From: Perilla frutescens | Taxonomy: Eukaryota; Streptophyta; Magnoliopsida; Lamiales; Lamiaceae | Reading direction: 5' to 3' | Assembly: GCA_026008535.1 (NCBI GenBank) | Contig: BRKX01000009.1 | Coordinates: forward strand, 64,019,720-64,083,719 | DNA length: 64,000 nucleotides | Shown: piece after piece, positions 33,711 through 46,589 of the stretch | Layout of the letters: every line of letters starts with the position of its first letter | How positions within the stretch are numbered: the stretch's first letter is position 1 | Program-made: the position numbers and the translations under genes | Notes under the pieces: generated by a model | Told to the model about the DNA's origin: nothing | Database searches by the model: none | Seen by the model: only the letters and a program-made list of their open reading frames with translations

Positions 33711-34051
33711 TCATTCAAAATCTTATTGTAGAATATTCACAGAATCTAATTAAATGATATTTTAGGAATTGAAATTTATATAGAATCTAATACATCTAAG
33801 CAAACTATATATTATCAATACATATATCTTAATGGATAATTCTATTCGGCCACACTGTGGCCGGCCATAATTTTTAAATTATGGTATATTTCAATTATAT
33901 AGTAAGTTATCAATTAAAATTTTAATTAGCAATTAATATCATTTTACAATTATACCCTTACAATCCATTTTAGGAAGATTTGACTTGTATATTATAAATT
34001 GGAACAATTTAAATGTTATTTTAATTTATTTAGGTCTCCTATTTTTGAAAG

Positions 34052-34670
34052 TGTGTTTCTATTCACACCATCAAAAAAAATTTATACACCACAAAATTTT
34101 TTATTTTTTTTTTACACCTCGCGGTAAAAGACTGTATTATCCTTCAATTTAAAACACTTCAAAATTAATATTTTCAGTTATTAATTAAAAAGAAAAAGAA
34201 AATTATGATCCATTCATCTTCAAGCCGAAAGTTACGATCTCCCATTTATCTTCTTGGCGTGAATTTCAATGACTGATTTTTTTATTTTTTTATTCACACA
34301 CCCGACCTGTAATATTATCCAAGCAAACTCACTCCACCACTAGGTCATCTCCACCGGAACAATCAATGACTGATTTGGGTCACCTTCTCTGACTCAAAAG
34401 TAAATTTCGAAGCAGCCATCTTTTTCACGCAGACCACCACCGTCAGAAAGCATGAGGAGGGCGGTGTGGTGGTGGTGGCCGGCAGCTAAGGAGGGTGGGG
34501 TGAGGAGACGGGGAGGCTGGCTGGGGAAGTTGAGCTTTTTATTTTTATTTTTCAATTATTTGTATTTTTGATTTAATAGGGATATTTAAATAATTTTATA
34601 AATAATTATTTTTGAATTATTATAATTTGTGGTGTGTAAAGAAATTTATGTGGTGTAAATAAAAACAGCA
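34052..34670. mobile_element. Inverted-repeat MITE (about 620 bp)
   Basis: The left end has TTTCTATTCACACCAT...TTTATACACCACAAA and the right end, inverted, GTTTTTATTTACACCACATAAATTTCTTTACACACCACAAA. It interrupts a degenerate repeat (GGAACAATTTAAATG / GAAACAATTTGAATACT) that continues on both sides. The interior has a GC-rich run (GAGGGCGGTGTGGTGGTGG) but no gene. Confidence 0.6.
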
Positions 34671-35143
34671 TTTTTTAAAAGTGAAACAATTTGAATACTA
34701 TTATTTATTTATTAGGTCTTCTATTATTTTAAAAATAGAAAGAAGTAATAAAAAATAAATAATGTGATACACGTTATTTGACCAGAAGAAGTGTTACACG
34801 TTCTCGGAGACATGTATCACGTTTCCTTCCTTCATTTTTGTTTTGTTTTTAATTGTGAATTACTTTTTATTTCTTAATTAATTAATTAGTTTATTTCTTT
34901 ATTTCAAAACATGTCACACATTTCATGTGAACATGTGACATACGTCAATGTTTTAATTTTTTTTATAAATACTAAATACTAAATAAAAAAAAGTGGGAAA
35001 CATGTGACATTTTTCAAGGTTTTAATTTTTTTTATATAAATACTGAATAAAAATTTAAAAAATATCTTAGACATGTGACACATTCCCTAAATCTAAATTA
35101 CTTAGATAACATTTAAATTGTTTGGACTTCTTAGTCTTGTTTG

Positions 35144-35235
35144 CTTGATTGATAAATCACTATCAGGATGATTTGTTGTGTTAAATTGACTTGATTGATA
35201 AATCACTATCAGGATGATTTGTTGTGTTAATTCAT
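35144..35235. repeat. 46-bp tandem duplication
   Basis: Two copies starting CTTGATTGATAAATCACTAT at 35144 and 35190. Confidence 0.9.
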
Positions 35236-35336
35236 AAATAGATATAAGAGTTATAACACTCGAACACAAGAACACAAACCACATTAATCAATATGATTGA
35301 GAGATTTGAGATTAATTGTAATGACAATAAATCATT

Positions 35337-35755
35337 GGAACTTTTATGAGTTGCATGTTAGTAATTGGAACAATTTAATGTTATTTGGATTTATTTATGT
35401 TTCTTGTTATTCAAAATTAGAAAATTTGAATGTGATGTGAATTTATTTAGGTTGCCTATTATTCAAAATTGGAACAATTTGAATGTTATTTAGATTTATT
35501 TAGATTTTTCTATCATCCATAATGAAATAGTTTGAATATTAATAGGATTTAGATATCCTATTATCCAAAATTTGAACAATCCATGTGGATTTATTTAGAA
35601 TATTTCTTATTATTGAAAATGAAATAATTTGTTTGTTATTTGGATTTATTTAGGTTTCTCATTATCCAAAATGGAATCATTTGGATTTAGATTTTTTATT
35701 ATTTAAAAATTGGAACAATTTGAATATTATTTGGATTTATTTAGGTTTCAAGTTA
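35337..35755. repeat. Degenerate minisatellite (period about 57-60 bp)
   Basis: About seven diverged copies of a unit with GGAACAATTTGAATG, TTATTTGGATTTATTTAGG and TATTATTCAAAAT. Outlying copies lie at about 33990 and 34680. Confidence 0.7.
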
Positions 35756-35964
35756 ATAATTAATAAATAAAAATAATAAACTAGTTTTTTTAATCAGAAA
35801 ATGTGTTACACATTTCATTCCATTTTGTATTGACTTTTGAAAGTGTGTAACACGTTTCTCCGATTTTTGAGAGCTTGTAGATGAAAGCTAAATGATATAT
35901 AGCTTCTCCAATATATACATGTCCTATGTATATATATGTGTATATATATATATATGTGTGTATA

Positions 35965-37145
35965 GGATATGGATCTATGAGAACACTTTGTTGGTGTGAG
36001 AAATGAGAACACATCTTACACCATCCAATTTAATGATCCAATGGTTGAGATCTAAGGTGGCAATTTCGTAAATAATAGTGCAAAAAATAAAGAAAGGAGG
36101 GCTATTTTCGTCCAAATCCATTAAAAATAATGATGTCAGCAATTAAAAAAAATCTTAAAAACTTTAACCGACCATAACTTGCTCGTTTTTAATCCAATGC
36201 ACACAAAAAATATATCAAATTAAAGCCTCTTCATGCTCTTTCATTTAAGATGTCGAAAGGCTATGTTTAGATGAAAAAATATGAACGAAAAATAAAAAAG
36301 AAAATTTTTTACGCGTGCCCAGGTTGTAAATGCTTTCGTAACATATAATAATTCTTCGTCAGCATTATGATAACATATATGCTAATGAAACATTTGTCAT
36401 ATGCTAACATAATGTATTCGTTGTGCTAACAAATAATTATCATAATGCTAGCGTAGTATAAATTTATTAGAGTTTATTAAATCTCAATTATGGTTTATTT
36501 AATGTCGATTATGGTTTATTCCCATCTAATTATCATTATTTTTTTTTAAATTTAATTTTTTGTTTATAGTTCTTAATTGATTATTATGGTTTATTCCATT
36601 CAATTATGGTTTATAACGTATGTTGACAGTGTATTGTCATATGCTAACATAATGTATTCGCAATGCTGACGAAGCAAAACCATAATGCTAACATAGTACA
36701 AATATATTATTATTATGATTTGTTCCAACTCATTTAGGGTTTACCACATCCAATCAATATTTATTTCATCTAATTAGGTTTATTTCATCCAATTATGATT
36801 TTTTCCATTTAATTAGGGTTTATTAAATCAAATTAGGTTTATAATTAATTTTTAGAATATTTTTTTCGCTAACAATATTTGAAAACTTTAATTAGCATAA
36901 CCATAATGCTTCGTTAGCATGATGATAATATTTCGTTAGCATAACGATCTGTTATCAAATCCTCCGCGATTTTTATAAGAATTACCAAATTACGTTAATA
37001 CCCCCGCGCGAAAATCTTTTCAGATATTACAGAATTGCCACCGTCTTTTTTATCAAATCTGGACCTTTGATTTTTGATGGATGTGTGGTGTGAGATGTAT
37101 TCTCATTTCTCACACAAGGGGTTGTTTTTATATAACCCCACCCCT
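35965..37145. mobile_element. (TA)n-flanked inverted-repeat element, family B
   Basis: The left subterminal block GTGTGAGAAATGAGAACACA...CTTACACCATCCA (about 35994) is inverted at the right (about 37076-37120: TGGATGTGTGGTGTGAGATG, CTCATTTCTCACAC). Both outer sides are TA/TG-repeat tracts. Inside are several CATAATGCTAACATAGTA-type repeats, comparable to the GTGCTAAAA arrays of family A. The block GACGGTGGCAATTCTGTAAT (inverted right arm) matches CGGTGGCAT-AATTGTAAT of family A, so the two families are related in architecture. No transposase is seen. Confidence 0.7.
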
Positions 37146-39280
37146 GTGTGTATATATATATATATAATTAAGCTTTAAATTGATATAAATAATTACATAC
37201 CAATTCGAAATCATTGACCCAAATTAATATAAATAAACAAAATGATAACTAAAAAAAATCAAGGAGACGTGTAATACGTTTCCACCAGACTTGTAACACG
37301 TTTCGGAAAAGTGTAACACGTTTTCTTCATTTTATTCTTATTTTGTTTTGTCATTCAGTATTTAAAAAATCAGGAAAAAAATTAATTTTTTTTTGAAAGT
37401 GTGACACGTTCATGTTGTATGCAATTTTTTGAATTTTTTTTAAATTTGTATATCATTTTTATTTTAAAAAATAAAAAAAATGTTCAAAATGTACACATTT
37501 ATTTTGTGTTGTGTACTGTAGTGTAGTGTGTATGGGCGTGTAACATAGTTGTGTGTGTGCATGCGGTCCCCACAATTTCATTTGACTTTTTCAAATTTTG
37601 AACAAGGGTAAATAAGACTACCGCACCCTATTTGATTAGAAAAGAATATTCTACAAATTTGGTTAAAAAAGAAGTTTGCAACTTGCTTTTAGTTATATAA
37701 ATTTTCCTCCCTTGAATCCCGACACATAATTATGATATTGATAAATAAAACGAACAGCCAATAGAAATATTTTTATAAATAAAAGTTTTTTAAATAAAAA
37801 AAAACAATTTTAAAATATAGTATTTCTTTGTGTTTCATATATCGTATTCTTCTTTTCAATAATAAGTATCCACCAATCCCTCCCCACACTATTTTCGACC
37901 CATACATATATATATGTTCAACTTTAATCCTTCAGCGTATATTAACCATCATAATTTTTTCTTTGAGTTTTTTTTTTTCATCTTCCGAATATATCATGTG
38001 TATTTTCATATAATAAAAAAGTATACATTATAATTGATATAATGTAATATAACTTATTAAAAATGAATATTTCTGGTTTAACTAAAGGTATAATTATAGA
38101 AACTTATAAAGAGAACCTATTTTTTTGATGTTACTACAATTAAATATTAAGAAGATAAAGTTCAATTATAATATAAAGAAAATATAGTCTAGATAAAAAA
38201 AAAAGACAATGGCTTGCTACATTTTTTTTATAATTGATTGTTCGATTCCCTAAAAAAATGATTAAGATGAAATAACACATTTTCTATTTAATGTTTTTAT
38301 GATTAATATTAATTGCATGTTATTTATGGATATTTTGATAGATATTATTGAAAAATAATAATAAATTTTCTATAAAAAAATTATTTTAATCTTATATTAA
38401 GTATTTCTATATCTGAAAATATGAGTTAAGCGTGAAAAATGTATATTTCTATTTTAGGTCACGATCTTTTTAGTATATACTATTATATTGATATAGATAA
38501 GATAGGACAATAAAATTTTGTAAAATTAAAGGTAAGGAAAATAGTTGTGTGGACTTTGAAGTAATACCCATGTGGTATAGATGACCGGAAGACTTGGACT
38601 TTAAAGTCAATGCATATTCGTTTCATTGCATTGATAGATGAGCGATTCAAAATATATCACCACTTTTTTTTTTTTTCCAAGCCATCATAAAAGATAATTT
38701 AAAAATAATTATTGATAATTTTTGTAAATATCCACATTAAATAAAATATTTTTTTTGAAAACATAAAATGCAGAGGTCGTCTTCTGAAGCCAGAGTTTTT
38801 TTTAATAATTTTTTAGGTTATTTTATTAATCATTTTTATCATTCTATTACACATTAAAATACTTCTTTAACATAAAGAATTAAAATTTATGTATTATGAT
38901 TTAAGATAGATTGTATACTTAATATATTTTAGATTTGCTTATTGATTATCTTGATATTTTAATTTCAATTTCACAATTATCATCAATGTTTTAAAATATT
39001 AAAAAGTTCAACCTATATATTGATAAAATGATGGTGACATCTATAATTCAATCATCAATTGTGTATTTTTTTTTTAATTACCTTTATATATATGTTCGAT
39101 AGATGTTGTAATATTATTAAATATTATTTATTAACTCCAACAAAATATTTGGAAGTGCTTGAAAATAATATTAATTGATATTTGGACACACATCAACGAT
39201 TACATTTCATTTATGCACTAACAATGCATAAGAAATTATTGCTAAGAGTTTGAAATTAGTACTATATATATATATATATA
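37146..39280. other. AT-rich intergenic DNA
   Basis: About 37260-37420 carries several GTGTAACACGTTTC-like motifs that also occur at 34740-35060 and 35805-35860, so element B may have inserted into this repeat. The rest shows no gene. (TA)n at about 39262-39284 lies close to the receptor kinase promoter. Confidence 0.45.
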
Positions 39281-39370
39281 TATATACACAGTAGTAGAAA
39301 TAGTTTATATAAAAGCAACCAAGAGTAGTGCTACTCCCTCAACACCCCTAACAAAAGCAAGAACAAAAGC

Positions 39371-42300
39371 ATGGCGAAGCCTTTCATATCCAGTCCCTTG
39401 ATATTTTTGTTGCTCTTGATCCTCCTCCTCCTCGCTGCCACAACTCCTCCTTCATACTCCGACAACCAAACTGATTTTGAAGCACTACTAGCCTTCAAGA
39501 AAGCCATACACCACGATCCACTCGGGGCTTTGAGCTCGTGGAACGAAACTACTCATTTCTGCAGGTGGAATGGCGTTTCGTGCAGCAGAAGGCATCCAAA
39601 CAGAGTAGTCTCTGTTTTTCTGCAATCACAAGGTCTGGTAGGATCCCTTTCACCTCACATAGGTAATCTCTCTTTTCTCAGAATCATTGACTTGCAAAAC
39701 AACAGCTTCCGCGGCCTAATCCATGAAGAGATTGGTCGTTTGAGAAGGCTGGAGGCCATCGAGTTTAGTAACAATTCTTTCGAAGGTGGGATTCCAAGAA
39801 ACCTGTCACGATGTAAGAATCTTTATTACCTTAATTTGATCGACAATCATCTCACTGGATCCATTGTCCCCGAGATAGGCTCTCTTCTCAATCTCCAACG
39901 TTTAGGATTGGGAACGAACATGCTCTCGGGGAGTATCCCACCATTCCTAGGAAACCTCACAACTCTAATCGAACTTTCGTTGGCAGAGTGTGACCTGCAA
40001 GGAGATATTCCAGAGTCACTCGCTCAACTTCGAAGAATGTGGTCATTAGCTTTGAGTGAGAACAGACTCACCGGTTCGGTTCCATCCGGGCTGTATAATC
40101 TTTCAAGTCTGGAGGTTTTCTCTTTGGGTTCCAATCGATTACACGGAACCATACCTTATGACATAGGCTTCACACTTCCCAAGTTAAGGATTCTTGAATT
40201 TGGCGGCAATCGTTTCACTGGAGCACTTCCAACTTCACTGTCTAATCACTCCCGGATCGAAGTTATAGAAGTAGGTGATAACAATTTCACTGGAGAAATG
40301 ATAGATGTCACAAGGTTTTCAGCTCTTCGATACCTTCTGGCTTCAGATAACAGTTTTAAGGGGGACATTAGTACTATTGCATCATCGCTTACAAACTGCA
40401 CTAGCCTTCAAGTTTTGCTGTTGGGCTATAACCTTTTCACCGGCTCGTTGCCAGATTCCATTGGCAATCTTTCCAGTCACTTGTGGTTAATAGACATTGG
40501 TGGGAATCGATTAAGTGGGCGCATTCCATCCAGCATTGCAAACCTCATTGGTCTTACTATTTTAAGCCTTCCATTCAATAATCTGGAAGGTCCAATTCCT
40601 TGGTCCATTGGCAACCTTGATAAGTTGCAAGAAATCTACCTCGAAGCAAACAGGCTCACAAATCAGATGCCATTTTCATTTGGTAACTTGACTTTGTTGA
40701 ACATACTACAGTTGAGGCAAAACGATCTCGTTGGGAATATACCTCCGAGTCTTGGCAACTGCAGCAACTTGTTAGCATTAGACCTTTCAGAGAATAATCT
40801 CAATGGTTCGATCCCTCCCGAAATTATGAGGCTTACCTCCATTTCTATATCACTTAACCTATCCCACAACGTCTTGACAGGTACTATTCCATCAGAAGTT
40901 GGAGATTTGAGAAATCTTGGAGTTCTCGACTTATCCCACAATAGATTATCCGGATTCGTTCCAAGCACTTTGAGCAGCTGCGTGATACTGGAAAGGCTTC
41001 ACCTCGAGCACAATTCTCTTCAAGGAGAGATTCCCGACAGCCTGAGAGCTTTGAGAGGTCTGCAAGATTTGGATCTTTCCCGAAATAACTTTTCAGGGAC
41101 GATTCCAAGATTTCTAGCCGAGTTTAGTCTGTTAAGTTTGAACCTTTCATTTAATGAGCTGCACGGTGAAGTCCCAACGGAAGGAGTTTTCAAGAATGAA
41201 ACTGCAGTCTCACTTGAAGGAAACCGTGAGCTGTGTGGAGGTGTTGCAATCCTAAATCTTCCTTCATGCTCATCGACAAATTCCAAGAAGAAAAAAGATT
41301 TCAGGAAAATCTTGATCCCTGTTGTTGGAGCTGCAATAAGCGTAGCACTTACAGCGTGCTTCTGCATAATCATGTACATGAGAAGACGAAAATCACAAAA
41401 AGATCAAACTCCCACGACTATTTTTGGGGCGCCTAAGTTGTTGAGGCTAACCTATGCAGACCTCATGAATGCTACGGGTGGATTCTCGGAGACGAATCTA
41501 GTTGGGGCAGGGAGATTTGGCTCTGTGTATAGAGGATCAATTATCAATATCAATGGTGATGATGATGATGCGCAGACAGATGTGGCAGTGAAGGTGCTTA
41601 ATCTTAACATCAGAGGAGCTTCTAAGAGCTTGGAATCAGAATGCAATGCATTGAGAGGGATAAGGCACAGAAACCTGCTCAAAATCTTGAGTGTATGCGA
41701 CAGCATAGATTTTAAAGGGGAAGATTTTAAGGCATTGGTGTATGAATATATGGCCAACGGAAGCCTCGAGAATTGGCTGCATCAGAATTCTGCTTCCGAG
41801 GAAGACGAAAGCAGAACACTCACCACTATTCAGAGACTTAACATCGCCATAGACATTGCTTCAGCAGTAGAGTACTTGCATTGTGGCACAGACTCCACAG
41901 TGATCCATGGTGATTTGAAGCCGAGCAACATTCTTTTGGATCAAGACATGGTTGCCCACGTCGGTGATTTTGGATTAGCCAAAATCATTTCAAGCATTTC
42001 ACAAAACTTCGATGGAAGCAGCTCGGTTGCAATCAAGGGTACTATAGGCTACATTGCTCCAGGTAGTTTCTAAACTTTTCAATGTGCGATTTCTTCATCT
42101 TTAAAGTTACACTCTTTAGCTAAGTCTGGCTTTATTTTTGGCTCTACACAGAATATGGCATGAACAACCTCGTATCAACAGAGAGGGATGTATTCAGTTA
42201 TGGAGTTCTTCTGCTTGAGATGTTCACAAACACTAGACCCACAAGTCATGATGCATTCGAGGGGCATGTGAATCTCCAAGATTTCGTTAGCTGTGCATTA

Positions 42301-42510
42301 ACAGACCCTGTAATGAATGTTGTGGATCCATTTTTGCATCAAGAAATTAGCATGTGTAAAAATTGTAAGGTTTGCATTGAATCGGTTTTGAACATTGGAG
42401 TGAAATGCTCAAAGGAACTTCCCAGAGATCGCATGGCGATGACACAAGTTGTGAATGAGCTCAAAAAGATAAGAAATGTGTTTCTAGTCCATGAACATGC
42501 AACAAACTAG
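39371..42510 (+). CDS. LRR receptor-like serine/threonine kinase, At3g47570-like (LRR-XII, non-RD)
   Basis: Two exons: 39371-42062 and 42152-42510, with an 89-bp GT-AG intron between APE and YGMNN of the activation segment. Together they encode 1016 residues, the usual family length. In order: a signal peptide (LIFLLLLILLLLAATTPP), an LRR N-terminal domain (LAFKKAI...LSSWNETTHFCRWNGVSC), about 20 LRRs ending near residue 610, a membrane span around 647-670 (IPVVGAAISVALTACFCIIM) and a kinase from about 705. The kinase has GAGRFGSVYRG, the VAVK lysine, the catalytic motif HGDLKPSN (arginine of HRD replaced by glycine: non-RD) and DFG. The family includes the pattern receptors EFR and Xa21, so a role as plasma-membrane immune-type receptor is inferred; the ligand is unknown. 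All key residues are present. Confidence 0.93.
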
Positions 42511-42835
42511 TCATAGATGTAATTCATGTGTTTCTTCAAATGTTGAATTTTCCTTTAGTTTCATATATTTACGTCTTTTTTTTTTGAGAAAATATATGTA
42601 TGGTGTTGTTATTGTTCTTTGTGCACGTTAATCTAGCAAGTCAATTATCAACATTAACTCTGTTCCTGATGAATTTCACTCAGACAATACATCTTGTGTT
42701 TTGCGCTTGTCTTAATATATCTTGCAAGTTCTGTTATTTTTTTTTATTTTATTTTTTGCAATTTTATGGAAACTGGTGGATTTTTTTTGTCTGAAAAAAA
42801 AAAAGGAAAATTGTGTTTCTCTGTTTTGATACACT
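42511..42835. other. 3' flank of receptor kinase gene
   Basis: Likely 3' UTR. The part at 42560-42660 (GAGAAAATATATGTATGGTG, TTGTTATTGTTCTTTGT) recurs at about 46465-46520. The duplicated RLK segment therefore originally reached there and was split by later insertions. Confidence 0.5.
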
Positions 42836-44660
42836 TTTAGCCTTCAAGAAAGCCATACACGACGATCCATTAGGAGCTTTGAGCTCATGGAATAATAATA
42901 AAGCATTAACACATGATTTCTGCAGTTAGAATGGCATTAGGCATCAAAACAGAGTAGTCTCTGCATAGCCAACCTCTATTTCCTCAGAGACATTAATCTG
43001 CAAAGCAACAGTTTCTCTTTGGTTACAATCGGCTCCAAGGAACCATACCTTCAGATATAGTTGCAAGAAGTTAACCTCGGAGCAAACAAGTTGAGAAATG
43101 AGATCTCCGCATGTTTAGGAAGTTAGTTAAGCTGTTAGTTTGGATAGTTTAGCTCTATAAATATCTTGTAGTTCTTTCATAATGGATTCATTAAGTTAAT
43201 ATACATAAAATTTCACAAAATATGTATCTCCTTCTCTTTACTTTCTCTGAATAAGTTAAGACTTTAACATTCTCTACATAATTGATCAAGCACGATTTTC
43301 ATTTCAAGACCAGATTGAGCAATTTATGAAATATGAAATAAATTTTAGATTTATTTATGATCAAAGTGGAAAAGTTAAACACCGAATGAGAATTTGTTTA
43401 TGGAAGTTAAGTCTTATATAAACTTTGAGTAACATTTGAAGCACAACGGGCATGCACACATTATTGGATTGACTATGTTATCAATTGAAAGAAAAAATGA
43501 TTAATTAGTTAGATTGCAAAAACATGATAAATATTTTTCTCTAAAACTGAGAAACGTGTTGTATTTAGATAAAAGAACATTTTGCCTCTTCTGAAATATT
43601 GTCATCTTGTCGATATATTAATTTTTTTTTCTTGATTTAGACTATCTTTTTAATAAATTTTTTCACTATAAGGGCCCATATTTAAGGTCTCGCTTAGGGC
43701 CCTGTGAGACACAGGTCTGGCCCTGCTGGTACATCGTGCTTCTGTGTGAGATTTGCATCTGTCTTTGGAGGAGCTATCATCTATGATGATCAACAGACAG
43801 TTGTGACTGTGAAAGTGCTTAATCTTAATGAAAGAGGAGCTTCTAAAAGCGTGGAATCATAATGCAATGCATTGAGAGGTATAGATTTTAAAGGGGAATT
43901 TTTTAAGCCATTGGTTTATGAATTTATGGCCAACGGAAGCCTAGACAGTTCGTTGCATCAGAAAGCACAGTTCGATGAAGAAAGCACAGTTCTGAGCTCT
44001 ATTCGGAGACTTAACATCGCCATAGACATTGCTTCAGCAGTTGAGTACTTGCATTGTGGCACACACTCCATAGTGATCCATGGTGATTTGAAGCCGAGCA
44101 ACATTCTTTTGGATCAAGATCATTGTTGCCCACGTCGGTGATTTCAGATTAGCCAAAATCATTTCAAGCATTTCAGGAAACTTATCAACAACAGATGGAA
44201 GTAGTAGTTCAGCTGCAAAATCATTTCAAGCATTTTCAGCATTGCTCCAGGTGAGTTAGCATTTTCCTTATTTTCTATTTTATTTGAATGTTTAGCTAAT
44301 TAAGTCTGCCGACCACAATAATTGTCACAGAATATGGCATGAACAACGTGGTATCAACTGAAGGGGATGCATACAGTTGCGGAATTCTTCTGCTGGAGAT
44401 GTTCACGAACAGAAGGCCCGCGACAGTATATATATCCAAGATTTTGTTAGTAGTGCTTCACCTGACAGAGCGAAATGGAAGTTATGGATCCATTTTTGCA
44501 TCAGCATCTTAATGTAGATGATAATGATGACGACGACGACAAGTATCGAGCTTGCATGAAATGCACAAAGGAACTTCCCGAGATCGCATGGGGATAACAC
44601 AAGTTGTGAATGAGCTAAAAAAGATAAGGAATGTGTTTCTATCAACAAACATGCAAGAGA
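42836..44660 (+). pseudogene. Decayed duplicate of the LRR receptor kinase
   Basis: Only pieces remain. 42836-43110 retains CCTTCAAGAAAGCCATACAC, the LRR N-terminal region and isolated LRR bits. The main LRR part is deleted. From about 43795 the kinase resumes (VTVKVLNLNERGASKSVES), then a TAA stop at 43860-43862 and a deletion that joins RG to IDFKGE. The next open part (43872-44141) reads VYEFMANGSLDSSLHQK through VIHGDLKPSNILLDQD before a frameshift. The equivalent of exon 2 follows at about 44332 (EYGMNNVVST) with further deletions to KKIRNVFLSTN near 44643. A segment resembling the end of a hAT-like element (CAGGTCTGGCCCTG, about 43712) lies in the gap. Confidence 0.88.
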
Positions 44661-44717
44661 AACTAGTCATAGATGTTCATGTGGTTCAGTTGCGGGTCCA
44701 TAAATATTTTGAGGCAA

Positions 44718-44968
44718 TAACTATTTTAGCCACTTGAACTTTTAAAAGATTTATTTTAGCCACTAACTTTAAAACATATTTATTTTAGCCACTTTAGACG
44801 AAAATGCCCCTCTGCGCGCTGGCATTGCGCGCAAAACACTGCGCGCTAGGGGTGCGCGCTGGCAATGCGCGCAACACGCGGGGGTAAAAATGTCATTTTG
44901 GCTAAAATAAATATGTTTAAAAGTTAGTGGCTAAAATAATTTTTTTTAAAGTTTGACCGGCTAGTTTT
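44718..44968. mobile_element. Foldback MITE with GC-rich core
   Basis: The left arm (ACTATTTTAGCCACTTGAAC, TTTATTTTAGCCACTAACTT) and right arm are near-perfect reverse complements. The core between them is a run of GCGCGC motifs (TGCGCGCTGGCATTGCGCGC, GCGCGCTGGCAATGCGCGC). It lies downstream of the RLK pseudogene and probably splits its former 3' region. Confidence 0.75.
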
Positions 44969-44989
44969 ATATATTACCACAAATATTTT

Positions 44990-46390
44990 TAGTGGGGGGG
45001 CAAATTGTTGGTAACGTAATGACTATTAGTTTGACTTTTTGGGTTTGCTTGCGGGGTAGAGAAAAAACAGCAAAATTTGAGGGGATGGTTGTCAACATAT
45101 TTATATGCGTGTTACGAAATAATATTGTTTTATTAATACACTATAATTTTTTCTTATTATTTCCAAGATTTTTTTTTCTTATTATTTAATTTTCAGAAGT
45201 TGATGACTTTGTTGTACTTAGGTTAGGTTGCTTTCTTTCTCCTGATATATAATCCAAATTCCAAACTCTAAATCATAACTTAAATTCAAAATTTTCCACT
45301 TAAAATTATATTCATAATTTAGTATTTAATAAACAACCTCAAATAATAATTTAAGAATATCAAATAAATAACAAAAATATTGAGCAGAATATATATGGAG
45401 AGATTTAGTTGTAGTATTATTTATTTTAAAATATTTAAAAAATTATATCAAAAGATATGGTGAAATTAATTTAGGCGAACTAAAAATTTTAGAATAGTAC
45501 CTCAAGGTTTTTTTTAAGAAAAAAAGAATTTTAAGTAAAATGTAATGATATGTGTGTGTGTGTGTGTATATATAATATGTATTTTGGGTTTTCTTTGATA
45601 AACGTGAGATGACTCGGATGAGAGAGATTTAATAGCGTACGACAGTCTCATCAACTCTTTTTTTCTTTTCTCAACCTCACGCATAAGGGTGCGTAAAATC
45701 GAACCAAAACTAAAAAAGCGAACCAAACTAAGTTATTTAGTTTGATTGATTTGGTCATTTTTTCTATATTGGTTTGATTTTAAATATTAAAACCAAAATA
45801 TAGTTTGGTTCAGTTTCGCTTTAAGTAAAAAAAAAATTTAGTTAAAACCGAACCAACCAAAATATATATGTATATATATATACACTATATTTATAATTTA
45901 TAATTCTAATATTAATTATACCTATTTAAAAGATATTATATACCAATACTATTAGTAATTCTGATATTTAGTTTCAATTTTCTAGGTTTAGAATTTTTAA
46001 AACATTTACTTATTTAATATATCGCTTTTATCTATTGAGTGCATGTTATTTTCTTTATATATAATTGCTTAGGAAAAACAAAAATAATTTTTTAAAAACT
46101 CGATTAAATCGAAAATCAAATCAAGTTAACCGAAGAATTATAGTTTGGTTTAGTTCGGTTATATTAATATATATTATTTTGATTGGTTCAGTTTGCATTT
46201 TTTTAAGAAATTTTTTATTTGTTTTTGTAAGTTTGCCTCACATTTGCATCGAACCAACCATTTGCACACACCTACCTATACACCATCTTCGCCAAACTAT
46301 ACCAGAACTAATCTCACCGGTGCAACGGAGGTCAGGAGCCATATCCCATCACCACTCCAGCGTCCTACTGTATTAAAAAAAAAAAAAATC
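44990..46390. other. Repeat-rich intergenic DNA
   Basis: A (TG)n tract lies near 45552. About 45688-46200 is rich in AACCGAACCAA / TTGGTTCGGTT-type motifs and starts AAGGGTGCGTAAAATCGAACC, which resembles a hAT-like non-autonomous repeat, but I could not fix a matching right end. No gene is recognised. Confidence 0.4.
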
Positions 46391-46589
46391 CGGTTGTGTG
46401 GTTCTTCAAATATAGGTTTTCCTTGCAAATATATTTACTTTTATGTATGTACGGGTTTTTGTTTTTTTTTTGAGGAAATATATGTACGATGTTGTTATTG
46501 TTCTTTATCAACATTAAGTAATTATGTTTCTTGTTGAGTTTAATTAACTTGGGCGATAGAGAACCATATGTGTGTGTGTACACATATAT

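Noticed and set aside
45688..46230. hAT-like element with AACCGAACC motifs
   Set aside because: The left end looks plausible, but a matching right terminal repeat with an 8-bp duplication could not be located.
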